Below are positions 33,693 through 44,640 of a stretch of 64,000 nt of DNA, one piece after another. The notes below the pieces were generated by a model. The model searched no databases, was not told where the DNA came from, and was given only the letters and a program-made list of their open reading frames with translations. How positions within the stretch are numbered: position 1 is the first letter of the stretch; the number at the start of each line of letters is the position of its first letter. Source of the DNA: Sepioteuthis lessoniana (taxonomy: Eukaryota > Mollusca > Cephalopoda > Myopsida > Loliginidae); the NCBI GenBank assembly GCA_963585895.1, contig OY757934.1, positions 34,404,268 through 34,468,267 on the forward strand. The letters are read 5' to 3'. The position numbers were made by a program, and so were the translations under genes.

Positions 33693-34299
33693 TTATTATT
33701 TGAAAAAAAAAAAAAAAATTCAAGTAATTAACCCCACTCCATGACCCCACTAAAAATATTAAATAAATAAAACAAACAAAGAAAAAAACACTAAAATCTG
33801 TTAATCTTATTTTCTGTTTTAATTGCAGGACAGTGATGTAATAGATATATCATTTTTCTGTCTCTCAGACGATTGAATCACAGCAGGAATCCCTTAACGT
33901 TATACTTCTCTTTACTTTAGTATAATCACCAGCAACAAACACAGACAAATGGCGTCGGCTTTTATGCAATAAGATTAATAAGATGGATGCAAAACTTTCC
34001 ATTCGGCGTCGTTTTTACTGGAATATGACTTGCAAAATAACCGAAGCTTCTAGTGCTCTAATTATATTGAATATGAGATTTTTGCCAATATAAAGTAAAT
34101 TCATTTGATAATCACTGAATGACAATGCGGATTTCAGTGTCTAATTTCACTGATGTCCTCATCAGGGCAATATTTCGTGCGTAGCTGTCATCTACAGTCA
34201 TGCATTAATCACTCTATTCGTGCCAATCGTTATATTTGCCCTGATTATATTAATAGTTTATGGTTGCAATAACTGGTATACGTGTGTGTATGTGTATGC
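33693..34299. other. No recognised feature
   Basis: GCCCTGATGAGGACATCAGT on the minus strand near 34150-34170 resembles a hammerhead start but lacks a convincing stem II and cleavage site. Confidence 0.4.
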
Positions 34300-34359
34300 G
34301 TGTGTGTGAGAGAGAGAGAGAGAGAGATAGAGAGATGTGTAAGAAAGAGAGAGATGTGT

Positions 34360-34393
<34 letters not shown>

Positions 34394-34463
34394 TATTTTA
34401 GAAATAGAGAGAGAGATGTGTGAGATGTGTGTGTGTCTGTGTGAGAAAGAGAGAGATGTATGA

Positions 34464-34498
<35 letters not shown>

Positions 34499-34880
34499 AG
34501 AGAAAGAAAGAGATATTTGAGAAAGAGACAGAGAGAGAGAGATGTATGAGGTGTGTGTGTTTGTGAGAGAGAGAGATGTGTGAGAAAGAGAGAGAGAGAG
34601 AGAGAAAGAGATGTTTGAGAGAGAGATGTGTGAGATATGTGAGAAAGAGAGAGAGATGCATGAGAAAGAGACAGAGAGATAGAAAGAGAGAGAGAGAGAT
34701 GTGTGAGATATGTGAGAAAGAGAGAGAGATGTATGAGAAAGAGACAGAGAGATAGAAAGAGAGAGAGAGAAAGAAAGAAAGAGATGTTTGAGAAAGAGAG
34801 AGAGAGAGAGAAAAAAAGAAAGAGATGCTTGAGAAAGAGAGAGATATGTGAGATGTGTGTGTGTGTGTGAGAGAGAGAGG

Positions 34881-34919
<39 letters not shown>

Positions 34920-34920
34920 T
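34300..34920. repeat. Long imperfect (GA)n tract
   Basis: About 620 bp of GAGAGA interspersed with GATGTGTGAG and GAAAGAGATGTTTGAG units, some recurring in higher-order blocks (for example 34620-34700 and 34690-34760). The 269- and 175-codon minus-strand frames (Ser/Leu/His) are its translation. Confidence 0.92.
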
Positions 34921-36030
34921 TGCAATATAAATAATATTAACTTTCAAGAAAAGCCTATTCCCTGCCAGAAAGTTCTTGTCTCTTTTTTCCCATCTCTTAT
35001 ATTGTAAGCAGTAGTTCACAGTTACCTTGAGGGAATAATAAAATAAACATTTATTTTCTGTCGCCAAACTGAAGAAAATAATCTATTTTTTGTAGGCATC
35101 ATGTTGTCAAAAATTATTTTAATCACTTAGCGGAATAATTTTCAAGGTCCGTCGGGAAATGACCCAAACATTTACTAATAACGAAAACGTAGCCTACCTA
35201 GGGTGATAGCGCCATAATTAGGTTGGGACATCGCAGGCTAATCCCAGCAGTCAACTTTTCAAAACAGACTGCAAAATAGATTAAAAGTAAAGAGAACCTA
35301 TCCATAAAACAGCTCGTGTAAATATTTGGGCACCATGGAATTTCTGAGATACTTGTTTATAGATTGTCTAGGGTGTCAGAGAAAGATAACATTTTGAATA
35401 CGATGATAAAGCAGGTGCCAATATGATCGAATGTTAGGGAAACGTTACATAGACTTGCCAGAGACACAGTTTAATATCTCCGATGTCAACTTAGCTACCA
35501 GACTTTATTTTCAGTGGAGGAAACTAATACAGATCTACTTCAAAGGATAATGGCTTTCACCACGCAAGATTTAGAGTAAGGGCTGTCCCTTTTCGATTTC
35601 TCCGACTTTTAGCTTACAATATCTGGTATTCCCATTTAAGTACTGACCCGAATCGAGGTTACTGAGCGCAAATTGGTGTATTCAATGTGATATGGTCATT
35701 AACAGATTTGTGTGTTAGATAACCGTTAATGCTACAAGGAACAGTGAGGCACGCTACTAACCCCCAAAGCAAGGACAGGTATAATGCCGGGCTCACTCTA
35801 TATATAGTCACTCCCCATGACTGAGAAGGGGTGTGGGGCATTACTATTACAACATTATACTTGTGTAACTAGTAACGGATCGTCGAGATATGATCGATTA
35901 TCATCATCATATAATTTTTTTAAAAAACTTAACGTGTTTCAAATATCTAAATGAAATATATTTTGAAAGACATTTAATCGAAGATAATTATCTGTTAAAT
36001 CATTCTCCAACATATACACACACATGCGCG
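34921..36030. other. No recognised feature
   Basis: About 1.1 kb of moderately complex sequence without a frame or family I recognise. Two GTAGC-like splice-style motifs are not enough for an exon call. Confidence 0.4.
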
Positions 36031-36033
36031 CAC

Positions 36034-36035
<2 letters not shown>

Positions 36036-36066
<31 letters not shown>
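36036..36066. repeat. (TA)n(TG)n microsatellite
   Basis: Short TA run followed by about ten TG units. Confidence 0.9.
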
Positions 36067-36144
36067 AAAACTTTATGCATACCGATCATACATTTTGCAA
36101 ATTTGTGATAAAACATAAAACGTACATAGTTTCTAAACTTATTG

Positions 36145-36145
<1 letters not shown>

Positions 36146-36181
<36 letters not shown>

Positions 36182-36637
36182 TCGTGCCGCTAGCATAGAT
36201 ATCCCTGACCCTCTCTCGTCACTTCTCCCTATCAATCATCGCCTCTGGCAGGTCTTCAGGGATACATCCCGTATCATCACATAGCTGCTGTATGTATGTT
36301 CGAGCTGGTCGTCCTGCTTTTGCTTGGACATATGCGGGGGTCCATAGGAGTACGTCACTTATGAGCTCGTCCTTGCTTCTCCAGCAGTGTCCTGTGTGTC
36401 TGGTTCGTCTAACTTGGATAGTTTTCGTGATGGGAGGTAGGTGGCCGTATAGTTGGTGCCTTCTTGAGTGTTGCCGCCAGGACTTGTTCAATATTGCTCG
36501 CAACATTCTTGTGTAATTGCCGTCTAGCTTCTTCAGCCGTTTATTTAGCGTCCAAGTAGTGCATCCATATAGCAGTATCGATACGACAGCTGCCTGGAAG
36601 AAACTGCGTTTCATTTTATCGGTCAGGTCTGACTAAT
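36146..36637 (-). pseudogene. RTE LINE 3' end, 5'-truncated
   Basis: An open minus-strand frame of 131 codons reads MKRSFFQAAVVSILLYGCTT, KLDGNYTRMLRAILNKSWRQ, VRRTRHTGHCWRSKDELISD, KAGRPARTYIQQLC and EDLPEAMIDREKWRERVRDI. The 3' end runs into (CAT)n at 36146-36180. The frame is intact, so this is one of the younger copies. It lacks RT catalytic motifs. Confidence 0.88.
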
Positions 36638-36794
36638 GGTTATATTTAAGAAAATAATTTTATAGCAAATAAACCAATGAATCGCAAATACTGATTGGTG
36701 TTAAAAATATCTACTAATGTAAAATATTGGCTGATGAATACATCTAAGTTGAGTAAGAGGTTAAGGCTTGGATTAAAACTGGTTATGACTAAAA

Positions 36795-37045
36795 GAATTT
36801 GAATTGGTTTGGTTTCTTTGTTTAATGGCATATCAACCTTTGTAGGTTATTTAACGCCAATGCCATCATTCCAGAAGAACAGTAGTGGTATTATTTAACC
36901 AATAGCTGGGAGGATAAGGGGCGGTGGTTCATACTCTTTCCCGAGATTATTTGTCCGAAAGTGAACATAATAGCCCGATGGGAGTTCGAACTCGCTTAAC
37001 ACGAGTCTGCAGTCCAACTCTTTAGCCATTACACCATTCTAAAAG
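36795..37045 (-). mobile_element. SINE-3 copy
   Basis: Minus-strand tRNA-like head with GGTGTAATGGCTAAAG, B-box-like GTTCGAACTCCC, CGGGCTATTATGTTCACTTT, CCTCCCAGCTATTGG and a tail of AACCTACAAAGGTTGATATG then CCATTAAACAAAG. The tail is shared with CR. Confidence 0.8.
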
Positions 37046-37139
37046 AATTTCTTACTATTAATGGGAATATTCGGTTTCAAGTTGTTCCGTCCTATTTCAT
37101 TTTGAGATTTTCTGATAGAATCTTTCTTATTGCATCCGC

Positions 37140-37530
37140 CTCAGTTTAGGATTGGTTTGATTTGGTTTTATGGCATATCAACTATTGTTGGTTATTTAAT
37201 GCTAAATCCAGTTTTTAAATGTATATCAAATATATTATTTGTAAACATTTTTTTGGCACGAGCCAGAGACCATTTCTTTTCCATGCAATTAAATGTTTTC
37301 AAGCATTGCTATGTAACAGTAATAATCTTACATCAGTCATTTGTTTGCACATATTTGAATAGATATACATGATATGTAAGGGAATCGTTTGTCGGTAATT
37401 TCATTTTTAAATGAGTTAGAATAAATTTGTTTACACACAAGTATTGCTATTGTTTCTACACTGTTAAATGGTTTCAATTGCTGTTATCAGACACGATTAA
37501 TTCTATTCAATATTTGATATAGTGGAAGAT
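37140..37530 (-). mobile_element. CR copy, 3' half (split element)
   Basis: Tail GGTTTGATTTGGTTTTATGG, subrepeats with AATGTTTTCAAGCATTGCTA and GTTAAATGGTTTCAATTG. The matching 5' half resumes at 39395, so an insertion of about 1.9 kb appears to split one CR element. Confidence 0.65.
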
Positions 37531-37539
37531 CCTGACACC

Positions 37540-38955
37540 CCCTGAGAATGGATTACTCAGTCTATAAAAGACACAAGCAAGCGGTAATCAAGGCGAGTCG
37601 GACTATTTCCTCGTCTCTTCGGCCTTCGGGCTTTTGACCTTGTGTCAAGTCGTGTCTGGTGGGAGGCGGCGACAAATAGTTGGACTTTTCCTCGTCTCAA
37701 GTCAGACCCAAAGGTCGACGTTAGCCGATGGGCGAAACACCGTTTGTTTGCTAGTGCCGAGCAGCCCTTCGTAACCTTCCTGTGTCCAGTGACCGTTCAC
37801 GGCCTCGGAAAGAGCTATATTGGGAGCTAGTGGTGGGTTCCGCTTCGGACCCTCTTAGGGAGCGGCGCGGCTGGACGTTGGAGGAGATCCGCTCCGACTG
37901 GAATTGGACACCAGGATCGAGCTTCTTGAACAACACCTGGCGACTTTCACGGAATGCGTTACCCCTTCTCAGCTTGAACTTCAGAGCGGGCCTAGCAGAC
38001 ATTCCCGATTGTACTTGCTGCGGCAGTGGTTTGGAAGAAACGGCTGAACACGCATTCTACTACAGCGAATGAGTTTGCTCGTTCTGGGATCACGTTGGGG
38101 AGTGGACGGCTCGCATCGAACCCAAGCAGCTCGTGTTGCTCGACGTTGGTTACGTCGTCGACAACTTTCTTCATCTGTTTCAGGGTGAGAAGCGTGTGGA
38201 GTTTCTCACGATCCTAGCTGTAGCTCGAATAGTAATTTGGACGACACGAAAGAAGGGATTGTATGACGATGCAAACTTTTCTTATCGTGATCTGATTTTG
38301 CATTTTAGGCATCAGCTTAGGGTCAAAATCAGATGCGATAGAAAACACTTGGATCGCATAACATTCGACAAAAGGTGGGTGAATGCAGCAAGCCTGGTCG
38401 TAAGAAAGAGGGCAATGCTGGAGTCATCCTTCTCTCCTCTGCCTGCCCATGGTGTCTACGGTACGGGTCCTTCGGGACCCCACCCCGGGTAAGTAGGAAA
38501 AGCTTTTTTCTCCCTCGAAGCCTAGTTAGCAGTATGTTGTGAGTCATCATCCCCGTCATCAAGTTGCTTGTCTCCAAGCTCTTCCCCATCCCCATTTTTT
38601 GTACCTCAACCCTTTTGTTGAAGATCTTGGAATTTCACATGTATATAATTCATATCATCTGTCATTAACTGCTCATACGCGCCCAACCCCGTATTTTTGA
38701 CCCATTAGGCTAGGATCCCTCTCCCATCTAGGGTAGGTCTGACTTGTTTTCGGTGTCTTCGGACACCGGAAAATAGTCGGCCTCCTTTTCGTAGACGGGG
38801 GGATGGGAGGGCAACCAAACGGGGAAAAAGTTTTTTTCATTGGTTTCGTTTTCCGTTTTATTGTATTTTGTTTTTGTTTTTTTCTCCCATTCCCATCATA
38901 TGAAATTCACTATAAATAAATAATAAATTGTAAATAAAATCATACATTACATTCG
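37540..38955 (+). pseudogene. Tx1/L1-like LINE C-terminus with zinc-binding end
   Basis: Plus strand: a C-terminal LINE region with ERRGWTLEEIRSDWNWTPGS, LADIPDCTCCGSGLEETAEH, then a stop replacing the end of the zinc ligand set (AFYYSE*), and after it FWDHVGEWTARI, VARIVIWTTRKKGLYDDANF, ITFDKRWVNAASLVVRKR and GVYGTGPSGPHPG ending at 38490. The CxxC...H pattern is the RT-associated zinc-binding region; the final Cys looks changed to Ser. A frameshift near 37780 joins an upstream piece (WTFPRLKSDPK). A non-coding 3' region ends in AATAAATAATAAATTG near 38930. GC content is above its surroundings. RT and endonuclease are absent. Confidence 0.72.
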
Positions 38956-39394
38956 GAGTTTTAAGTTGGTCTTTTTCATAGAGCAAATGTGGTATTTTGG
39001 TGGTTGCTGCGCGAATGGCGATGGATGAATGGTTATATATTGTACTGTTGAATGGTCGGCTAATGTGGCAAGCTAGGTCCTCTTAGAACATATAGTTAAA
39101 TGCATGACCGCTCCCTTCTCCCCCCCTCCCCCACAAAACTGTAAGGGCCTTGTGCCTACCATTTAATTTAAATGGAAATAAAGTGAAGCGAGAGTAGCCA
39201 CAGAAACATTTTTCGCTTCTCTTTTTCAGTTGTTGGGTTGCATCTTGCGGGCCATGTTCGCTTTGGCACGGATCTGGCCGGGTGTGCCTCATGGGGGGGG
39301 GGCATTCCCCCAGGTTTTTACCCCCTAACGAGGCGTTAGGCTTATTGCCTGGCGCCTGAATGCCGACGGGGCCGAAAGTATTTTTGGCAGTGCT
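38956..39394. other. GC-richer block of unknown origin
   Basis: Contains CCCCCTAACGAGGCGTTAGG, GCCTGGCGCC and GACGGGGCCGAAAGTATTTT. Probably part of the insertion that splits the CR element, but unidentified. Confidence 0.4.
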
Positions 39395-40030
39395 GGACGC
39401 GTTTAATGGTTCAAAGTATTGCTATGTATTACTAACAATTTAATTAAACATCAGTCATTTGTTTAAACACTGTTAAAGGATCAAACAGTTCTATTTCAAA
39501 TAATTCAATTTAACATCAGTCATTTGTTTTCACTTAGTTTAAATGTCAAACAGTTCTATTTGACTCATAGATAGCACCCGGTATTTTTCAAGCACCCTAA
39601 ATACGCATACGAACTAGATAAGAGCCTGAGGGTACGGCCTCCTGAGGCTCAACCATAAGACGCGAATGCTTGACCTCCCCGGCACCCGCGTCAGCCAGCC
39701 TCAGCCGACTGCCACCGGAACTAGGACAGACCCGACTAATCCGCGTAACGGGGAACACGGCCGGCCTAAGTGTGTCCCAGCTCAATGGACCAGGACTGCA
39801 AGTCAAAACGAAATGCCGATCCTCATAGATAAGATCCTATCAGGTGCTACTATTCCAGGCTTAAGTGGACCTGAAAGCAATAGTAATGCAGGGGTACTCC
39901 GCATTTCCCAAAGTTCCAGCATTACTGGAGTCTCACCATCAGAACGTTTAATGTCATATCCGGAACACTCCTTGGTTGGGTCTTACCTCTTTGTAGAGAT
40001 GCAGTCGGTGTATCCTACATCCCAAACCGT
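39395..40030 (-). mobile_element. CR copy, 5' half (split element)
   Basis: Subrepeats GGTTCAAAGTATTGCTATGT and CATCAGTCATTTGTTTAAAC, then the 5' block ATCCTATCAGGTGCTACTAT, CAGCATTACTGGAGTCTCAC and GATGCAGTCGGTGTATCC. It is interrupted by the GC-rich insert at 39578-39832. Confidence 0.7.
39578..39832. mobile_element. GC-rich ~255-bp insert with flanking repeats
   Basis: CR sequence breaks at CCATAGATAG (39568) and resumes after TCATAGATAAG (39822), so CATAGATA-G is a likely target duplication. The insert contains GACCTCCCCGGCACCCGCG and GGGGAACACGGCCGGCCTAA. It matches no RNA or element I know. Confidence 0.55.
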
Positions 40031-42149
40031 CTCTGCTACCGTCTCAGTTTAGTATTCACACCAATGTTCCTTTTTGCTCCTCGTTGTCTGGTAATATATA
40101 AACATGACCTACAACAGTTTAAAGGGCTGATTACAATCGGGCGTCCATACAACGATCATGAGAAACAAAAATTGACTGATTCACATTACCAACTGACTGA
40201 CCGTCAAGTGGGAATGAGGATCAGTTACACAGCAACTGTTTCTTAAAAAAAAAGAAACAATTGACAAAAATTGCTTTCTCATTATACGAGAGTTGATGAA
40301 TAAATAAGTTTTCTTGCCCCATGAAAGAAATTTTCTCTTTGAAACAAGTTGACTTTTCAAAATACTCACAATTCAGGATTCCAACATTTTCCAAACGTTC
40401 TATTCACTTTTTCATTTCGTCCGTAAAACAAGTTTCTGATTTATTTATAATCCCGTTTTACAGAGCAACTTTCAACTCGAATGAAAAATGTTGACCTCCA
40501 ATGCCTCTTTCAATTTTGGAAACAATCACAAGTCTAATGTTGTCAAATCTTAACTGTAGAGATAATTTCAGGTTTCTTACCATTTCCACTGTTTGTTGAC
40601 TGTAGTCATCATGCTTTTACTACTTCTTTTGACACGTTCGACCATAAAAAGACATTTTCCAACAATAGTAATATGTTCTTTCATACGTCAGTGAATTTTC
40701 ATTTGCGAGCAACTTTTTGGTGACAAAAATTCTATCACTGGTCTCTATTTTATTCACAACTCAGCTATATGACCTATGACTAACGAACGATTTTATATAA
40801 TGCTGTACATATGTTGGAACATGTTTCTATCTCTATTATTAGCGATGCTAAATCTATAATGAACACTTTTTATATCTATAAAATCACCTAACTTTTTGTA
40901 AGACGAAGTTAACATTATTTATAACAATCCATATTTAAATAAAACTCGTCCATAGACTGTTGTGTCTCTTTCGACAGTTTGGCTTTGAAAGTGTCCTTTT
41001 CGTTCCAAATCTTTTTGTGTCATTTGTTCTTTTCAGATGTTGTTTATCCCTTCAGTTAAACATTTTCTAATAAATAGGCTCCTGTCAATCGATATTATAA
41101 GAAGTAAACCGATTATTTTAGCAAATAAATTTCCTTAAAATTTTCTTCAGTCATTATTTATCTTTTTCTTCTTTTGCTCTTTATTCAACCCCTTTTTACA
41201 TTTTTTCCTTCTCCCTGTGTCATTCTTTGTTCATGCCTTCATTCATTCTTTAACAATCATTTTCTTTCTTTTTATTTTCTCCTTTTTATCTTATTTTTAA
41301 AAACATTTTTCTTTCATATTTTTTTTTGCTTCTTTTCTACTTCAATCTTCAAATGTAATTCTTTTCTCTTTTTTTCTCTTGGCATTTTCTTTCGTCGATT
41401 CATTCACTCACTCATCTTTTTGTCTTTCTCTCCTGATCTCTCTCGGTGACTTTCTATGTATCTAATTCTCTTTTATATCTTTTTTTCTTTCTGTCTAATT
41501 CTATTTCTGTCTGCTGTATGTTGTCTGTTCATTCACAGTTTCCCGCCGATTTGCTTAAAACAAACTCTTCATTGCTTTCACGCTCACTGTTAGAATTTTC
41601 TAAGCATAGCTTAGAACAGGACACTGGCTTCAGGTTTCTTGTAATAAACATCTTATTCATATCTTACCAGTAATCTTATTATCGCTAATATCTTTTCTTT
41701 CCGGCGAATTCTGCGCTTCGTATTCAGTGAGAAGATATTAACTAAACTTGTAATAAAAATTCAGGTTGATAGTTATCTCGATTGGATTTATAAATTGTTA
41801 ATATACGTAGATCAACGGTTAGTCCCGAGGCGACTGATTTTTACAATAGATGAATAAAAATGATGACTCAATTTCGTTTGATTCTGGTATAACAAAGTTG
41901 ATATTTTAGAAATATACCTCCTTTAACATTTCACTCATCGGACTATAATTAGCCACTATCTTTCACTTCTAAAAATAGATGCATCTTAAACCCATTAGAA
42001 CCAAACCAACATTAACAGTTTTCAATCCAATCATCACCGAAACATATAAAAAAACCGTATATATCGCCAAAAACATATTTAGTTGAATGAAGTAACAACA
42101 ACAAAAAAATTCTACTACTACTACTACTACTTATAATAATAATAATAAT
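40031..42149. other. No recognised feature
   Basis: About 2.1 kb. 41160-41480 is pyrimidine-rich (TTTTTCCTTC), giving hydrophobic Phe/Leu/Ser frames that I regard as artefacts. A short (TAC)n lies at 42110-42131. Confidence 0.45.
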
Positions 42150-42438
42150 AATTGAAAGAAAATGAAAAGAAGGCCTTGCTATTGAATTGAGGAAACTATG
42201 GAACATGAAAGTGACGTTTATACCAATTGTAATTTGTGCTCTTGGTTCAGTCACCAAAGGATTATTAAAAGGACTGGAGGACTTGGAAATAAGAGGATAA
42301 GTGGAGACCTTCCAAGCTATTGCATTATTGAGATCGGCCAGAATACTGAGAAGAGTCCTGGAGAGTTGAGGAGACTTGTTGTCACTCAAACTCCAGTGAG
42401 AAACTATCAGCTAACGCTAGTATGAAAAACTCAAAAAG

Positions 42439-42473
<35 letters not shown>

Positions 42474-42475
42474 TA
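42150..42475 (+). mobile_element. RLE-LINE 3' end with (AAT)n tail
   Basis: Plus strand encodes (with breaks) MKVTFIPIVICALGSVTKGL, LKGLEDLEIRG, ARILRRVLES and TPVRNYQLTLV. The 3' end GTATGAAAAACTC runs into (AAT)n at 42441-42472. Confidence 0.78.
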
Positions 42476-42501
42476 CTGATGTGAAAAACTCTAGAGGAGT
42501 A

Positions 42502-42582
<81 letters not shown>
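42476..42582. repeat. (AAT)n(AAG)n compound microsatellite
   Basis: GATGTGAAAAACTCTAGAGG followed by about 14 AAT and then about 11 AAG units. The start looks like another RLE-LINE terminal sequence reduced to its last bases. Confidence 0.85.
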
Positions 42583-42583
<1 letters not shown>

Positions 42584-43065
42584 GATAAAAGAGAACCTCA
42601 AAAGAAGAAGAAAACTTCTCGAAACGAAACTCTGTAGCAGATATCTCACCAAAGAAATAAACACTTGAGAAGTTCTTGTAAGCTACTCTGAACCATTATT
42701 AAAATGGACAAGAGTGAAAGTCAGACAAATCGACTAAAAGACAAGGAAATTGATATGTACAAGACCTTACACTCGTGAGAAGACATAGACAGATTAAGTG
42801 TCAAAAAAAAAAAAAAAAAAAGGAAGAGGGCACAACAGCATTGAGGATTGCGTAGATACAAGGACTCGAATAATATATTACAAAGAGCAAAAAAAGTCTA
42901 ATGACTGCAGCTAGTAACATCAATGGTAACATAAGAATAAACAGCAAAACTAAATAACAAAAATGGGAAGAAAAACAACTGTATGGATACTTCAAGCGAC
43001 AGGCTAGCAAAATTAAACATGAGAAAATCTGGATATGGCTAAGAGAGAGAAACTGAATCTTTTAA

Positions 43066-43238
43066 TCATCATCATCATCATCATCTCGTGCTGCCAGCAC
43101 GGATATCCCTGACCCTCTCTCGCCACTTCTCCCTATTATTCATCGCTTCTGGCAGGTCTTCAGGATTACATCCTGTGTCCTCACATAGCTGCTGTATGTA
43201 TGTTCGAGCTGGTCGTCTTGCTTTTGCTTGGCCATAGC
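43066..43238 (-). mobile_element. RTE LINE 3' fragment nested in the RLE-LINE
   Basis: (ATC)n tail at 43066-43085, then minus-strand coding for the last part of the element (AKARRPARTYIQQLCEDTGC, PEAMNNREKWRERVRDI). Target LINE text resumes with AGCAGCACAAAAC at about 43239. Confidence 0.88.
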
Positions 43239-43454
43239 AGCACAAAACAATGCCATAAGGATTATGTTAAAGTGAAATTAATAATACGCAACAGAATATC
43301 AAGTGTAGCTTATGTAGAGACAGAGATGAAACGGTTAATTACATGGTAAACAAATGCAGAAAACTTGCACAAAAGGAGTTCAAAACCAGGCATGACTAAA
43401 TGGGGAAGGTGATCTACGGAATATAATATAGGACACTAAAATTTGACTATACTA

Positions 43455-43735
43455 CCGGAGGCAATTGTTGAGTAATGATTATCACCGTAGGAAATTAACA
43501 CGATGATCCGAGTTCAAATCCTAGTTGAAGCTGTTTGCTTTGAGAAAAGATATGAATCTAACTATTCTCTCTGCAGCTATGGGTAAATAGTAGGGCAGAC
43601 TGTGCTCTTTAACCTTGATATACAACCGGTTTAGAAGAAGGAAATCTCTTAATTCAAACCTGTTAAACACCGTTTAAAAACTAATTTTGTGTCATATCCT
43701 ACTCGTGCGAACTGATTAGGTAGATACATAACAAA
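43455..43735 (+). mobile_element. SINE-2 copy, diverged
   Basis: All blocks are present but more diverged than the other copies (B-box-like GAGTTCAAATCC, AGCTATGGGTAAATAGTAGG, TGTGTCATATCCTACTCG). Confidence 0.8.
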
Positions 43736-44181
43736 TGGTATATGCAAAAAAAAAAAAAAAAAAAAAACAGAATTCGCCGGAAATTTCCCTGATTAGAAGA
43801 CCAGAACTTGCATATTCATTTTTTTAAAAAAAAGGAAATAAACTTGACATCAAGTGGATTTTGCTGTTCAGTAGGACCACATAGTGAAAATCAAAAAAAT
43901 ACTTGGCCTTTACAGAGAACGAAAAAACAAACTGTGAAACATGAGGGTGGCGGTGATACTAATAGTAGTTGGTGCACTTGGAACGGTCTCCAAAGGATTG
44001 AAAAGGAGAGTGAAGAAATTGGAAATCCGAGAAAGAACTGATATTATCGAGACAGCAGCATTGTTAAGATCGGCTAGAATACTCGGAAGAGTCCTGAACA
44101 CCTGAGGAGACTTGCTGTCACTCAGACTCCAGCGAAAGCACACTAACTAACGCTGATGTGAAAAAATTGCTAGGGATATGA

Positions 44182-44230
<49 letters not shown>

Positions 44231-44231
<1 letters not shown>

Positions 44232-44404
44232 GCAGGAGAATAGCAAGTGTAGGCACATATAGGAATCTGGCAAGAGACTGAAATTTTACCATAATGATAA
44301 ATGGTATATGCACAAGCCAGAATCTGTACAAGAAAACGAGATGATTGGAATTCTCTAGGTCTTTGAGATAGAAATAGATCACTCACACCAGATCAGAAGA
44401 CCAA
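44231..44404 (+). mobile_element. RLE-LINE internal fragment
   Basis: Plus strand reads KWYMHKPESVQENEMIGIL and IRRPN, the segment before and at the RPD of the endonuclease. It is appended directly to the (AAT)n tail of the preceding copy. Confidence 0.6.
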
Positions 44405-44640
44405 ACCTAGTTTGTTGTTTAATGGCATATCAATCTTCTTGGGTTATTCAATGGCAAATCCATCCATCTAGAAGAAAAGTAGTGGTACTATTTAACCCAT
44501 AGCTGGGAGGATAAGGGGGTTGATACCTTTTTTTAAGGGTATTTGTCCGAAAGTGAACATTATAGCGCGACTGCAGTACAAATTCGCCGATTACAATTCC
44601 ACAGTCTAGCGCTTTAACCATTACACTGACCTGAAGTTCA
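44405..44640 (-). mobile_element. SINE-3 copy
   Basis: Minus-strand head GTGTAATGGTTAAAGCGC, GTCGCGCTATAATGTTCACT, CTCCCAGCTATGGGTTAAAT and the tail ATTGATATGCCATTAAAC. Confidence 0.8.

Larger units (their letters stand above)
42583..44230 (+). pseudogene. RLE-type LINE, RT end to 3' tail, with two nested insertions
   Basis: Plus strand: KENLKRRRKLLETKLCSRYL and TRKLICTRP (post-RT domain), then KREKLNL; the RTE fragment (43066-43238); then AQNNAIR, the zinc knuckle CSLCRDRDETVNYMVNKC (expected His read as Tyr), KLAQKEFKTRHD and a stop; SINE-2 (43455-43735); then NGICKK (from a WYMHN-like block), KKKEINLTSSGFCCS over the RLE box in another frame, MRVAVILIVVGALGTVSKGL, KRRVKKLEIR, and (AAT)n at 44181-44230. 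The enzyme would nick target DNA and prime reverse transcription; this copy cannot. Confidence 0.75.

Noticed and set aside
34140-34175. GCCCTGATGAGGACATCAGTGAAAT on the minus strand as a second hammerhead
   Set aside because: The core words are present but stem II does not close properly and no cleavage-side stem I was found.
34258-35067. 269-codon minus-strand open frame
   Set aside because: Ser/Leu/His-rich translation of the (GA)n tract; no stop codons arise because of composition.
35890-36030. Possible exon upstream of the RTE copy
   Set aside because: Only a short AT-rich frame running into a microsatellite; no convincing splice sites or domain.
37642-38217. Overlapping plus- and minus-strand frames as separate genes
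   Set aside because: The plus-strand frames join as one LINE C-terminus with a frameshift and a stop; the minus-strand ones are GC-rich shadows.
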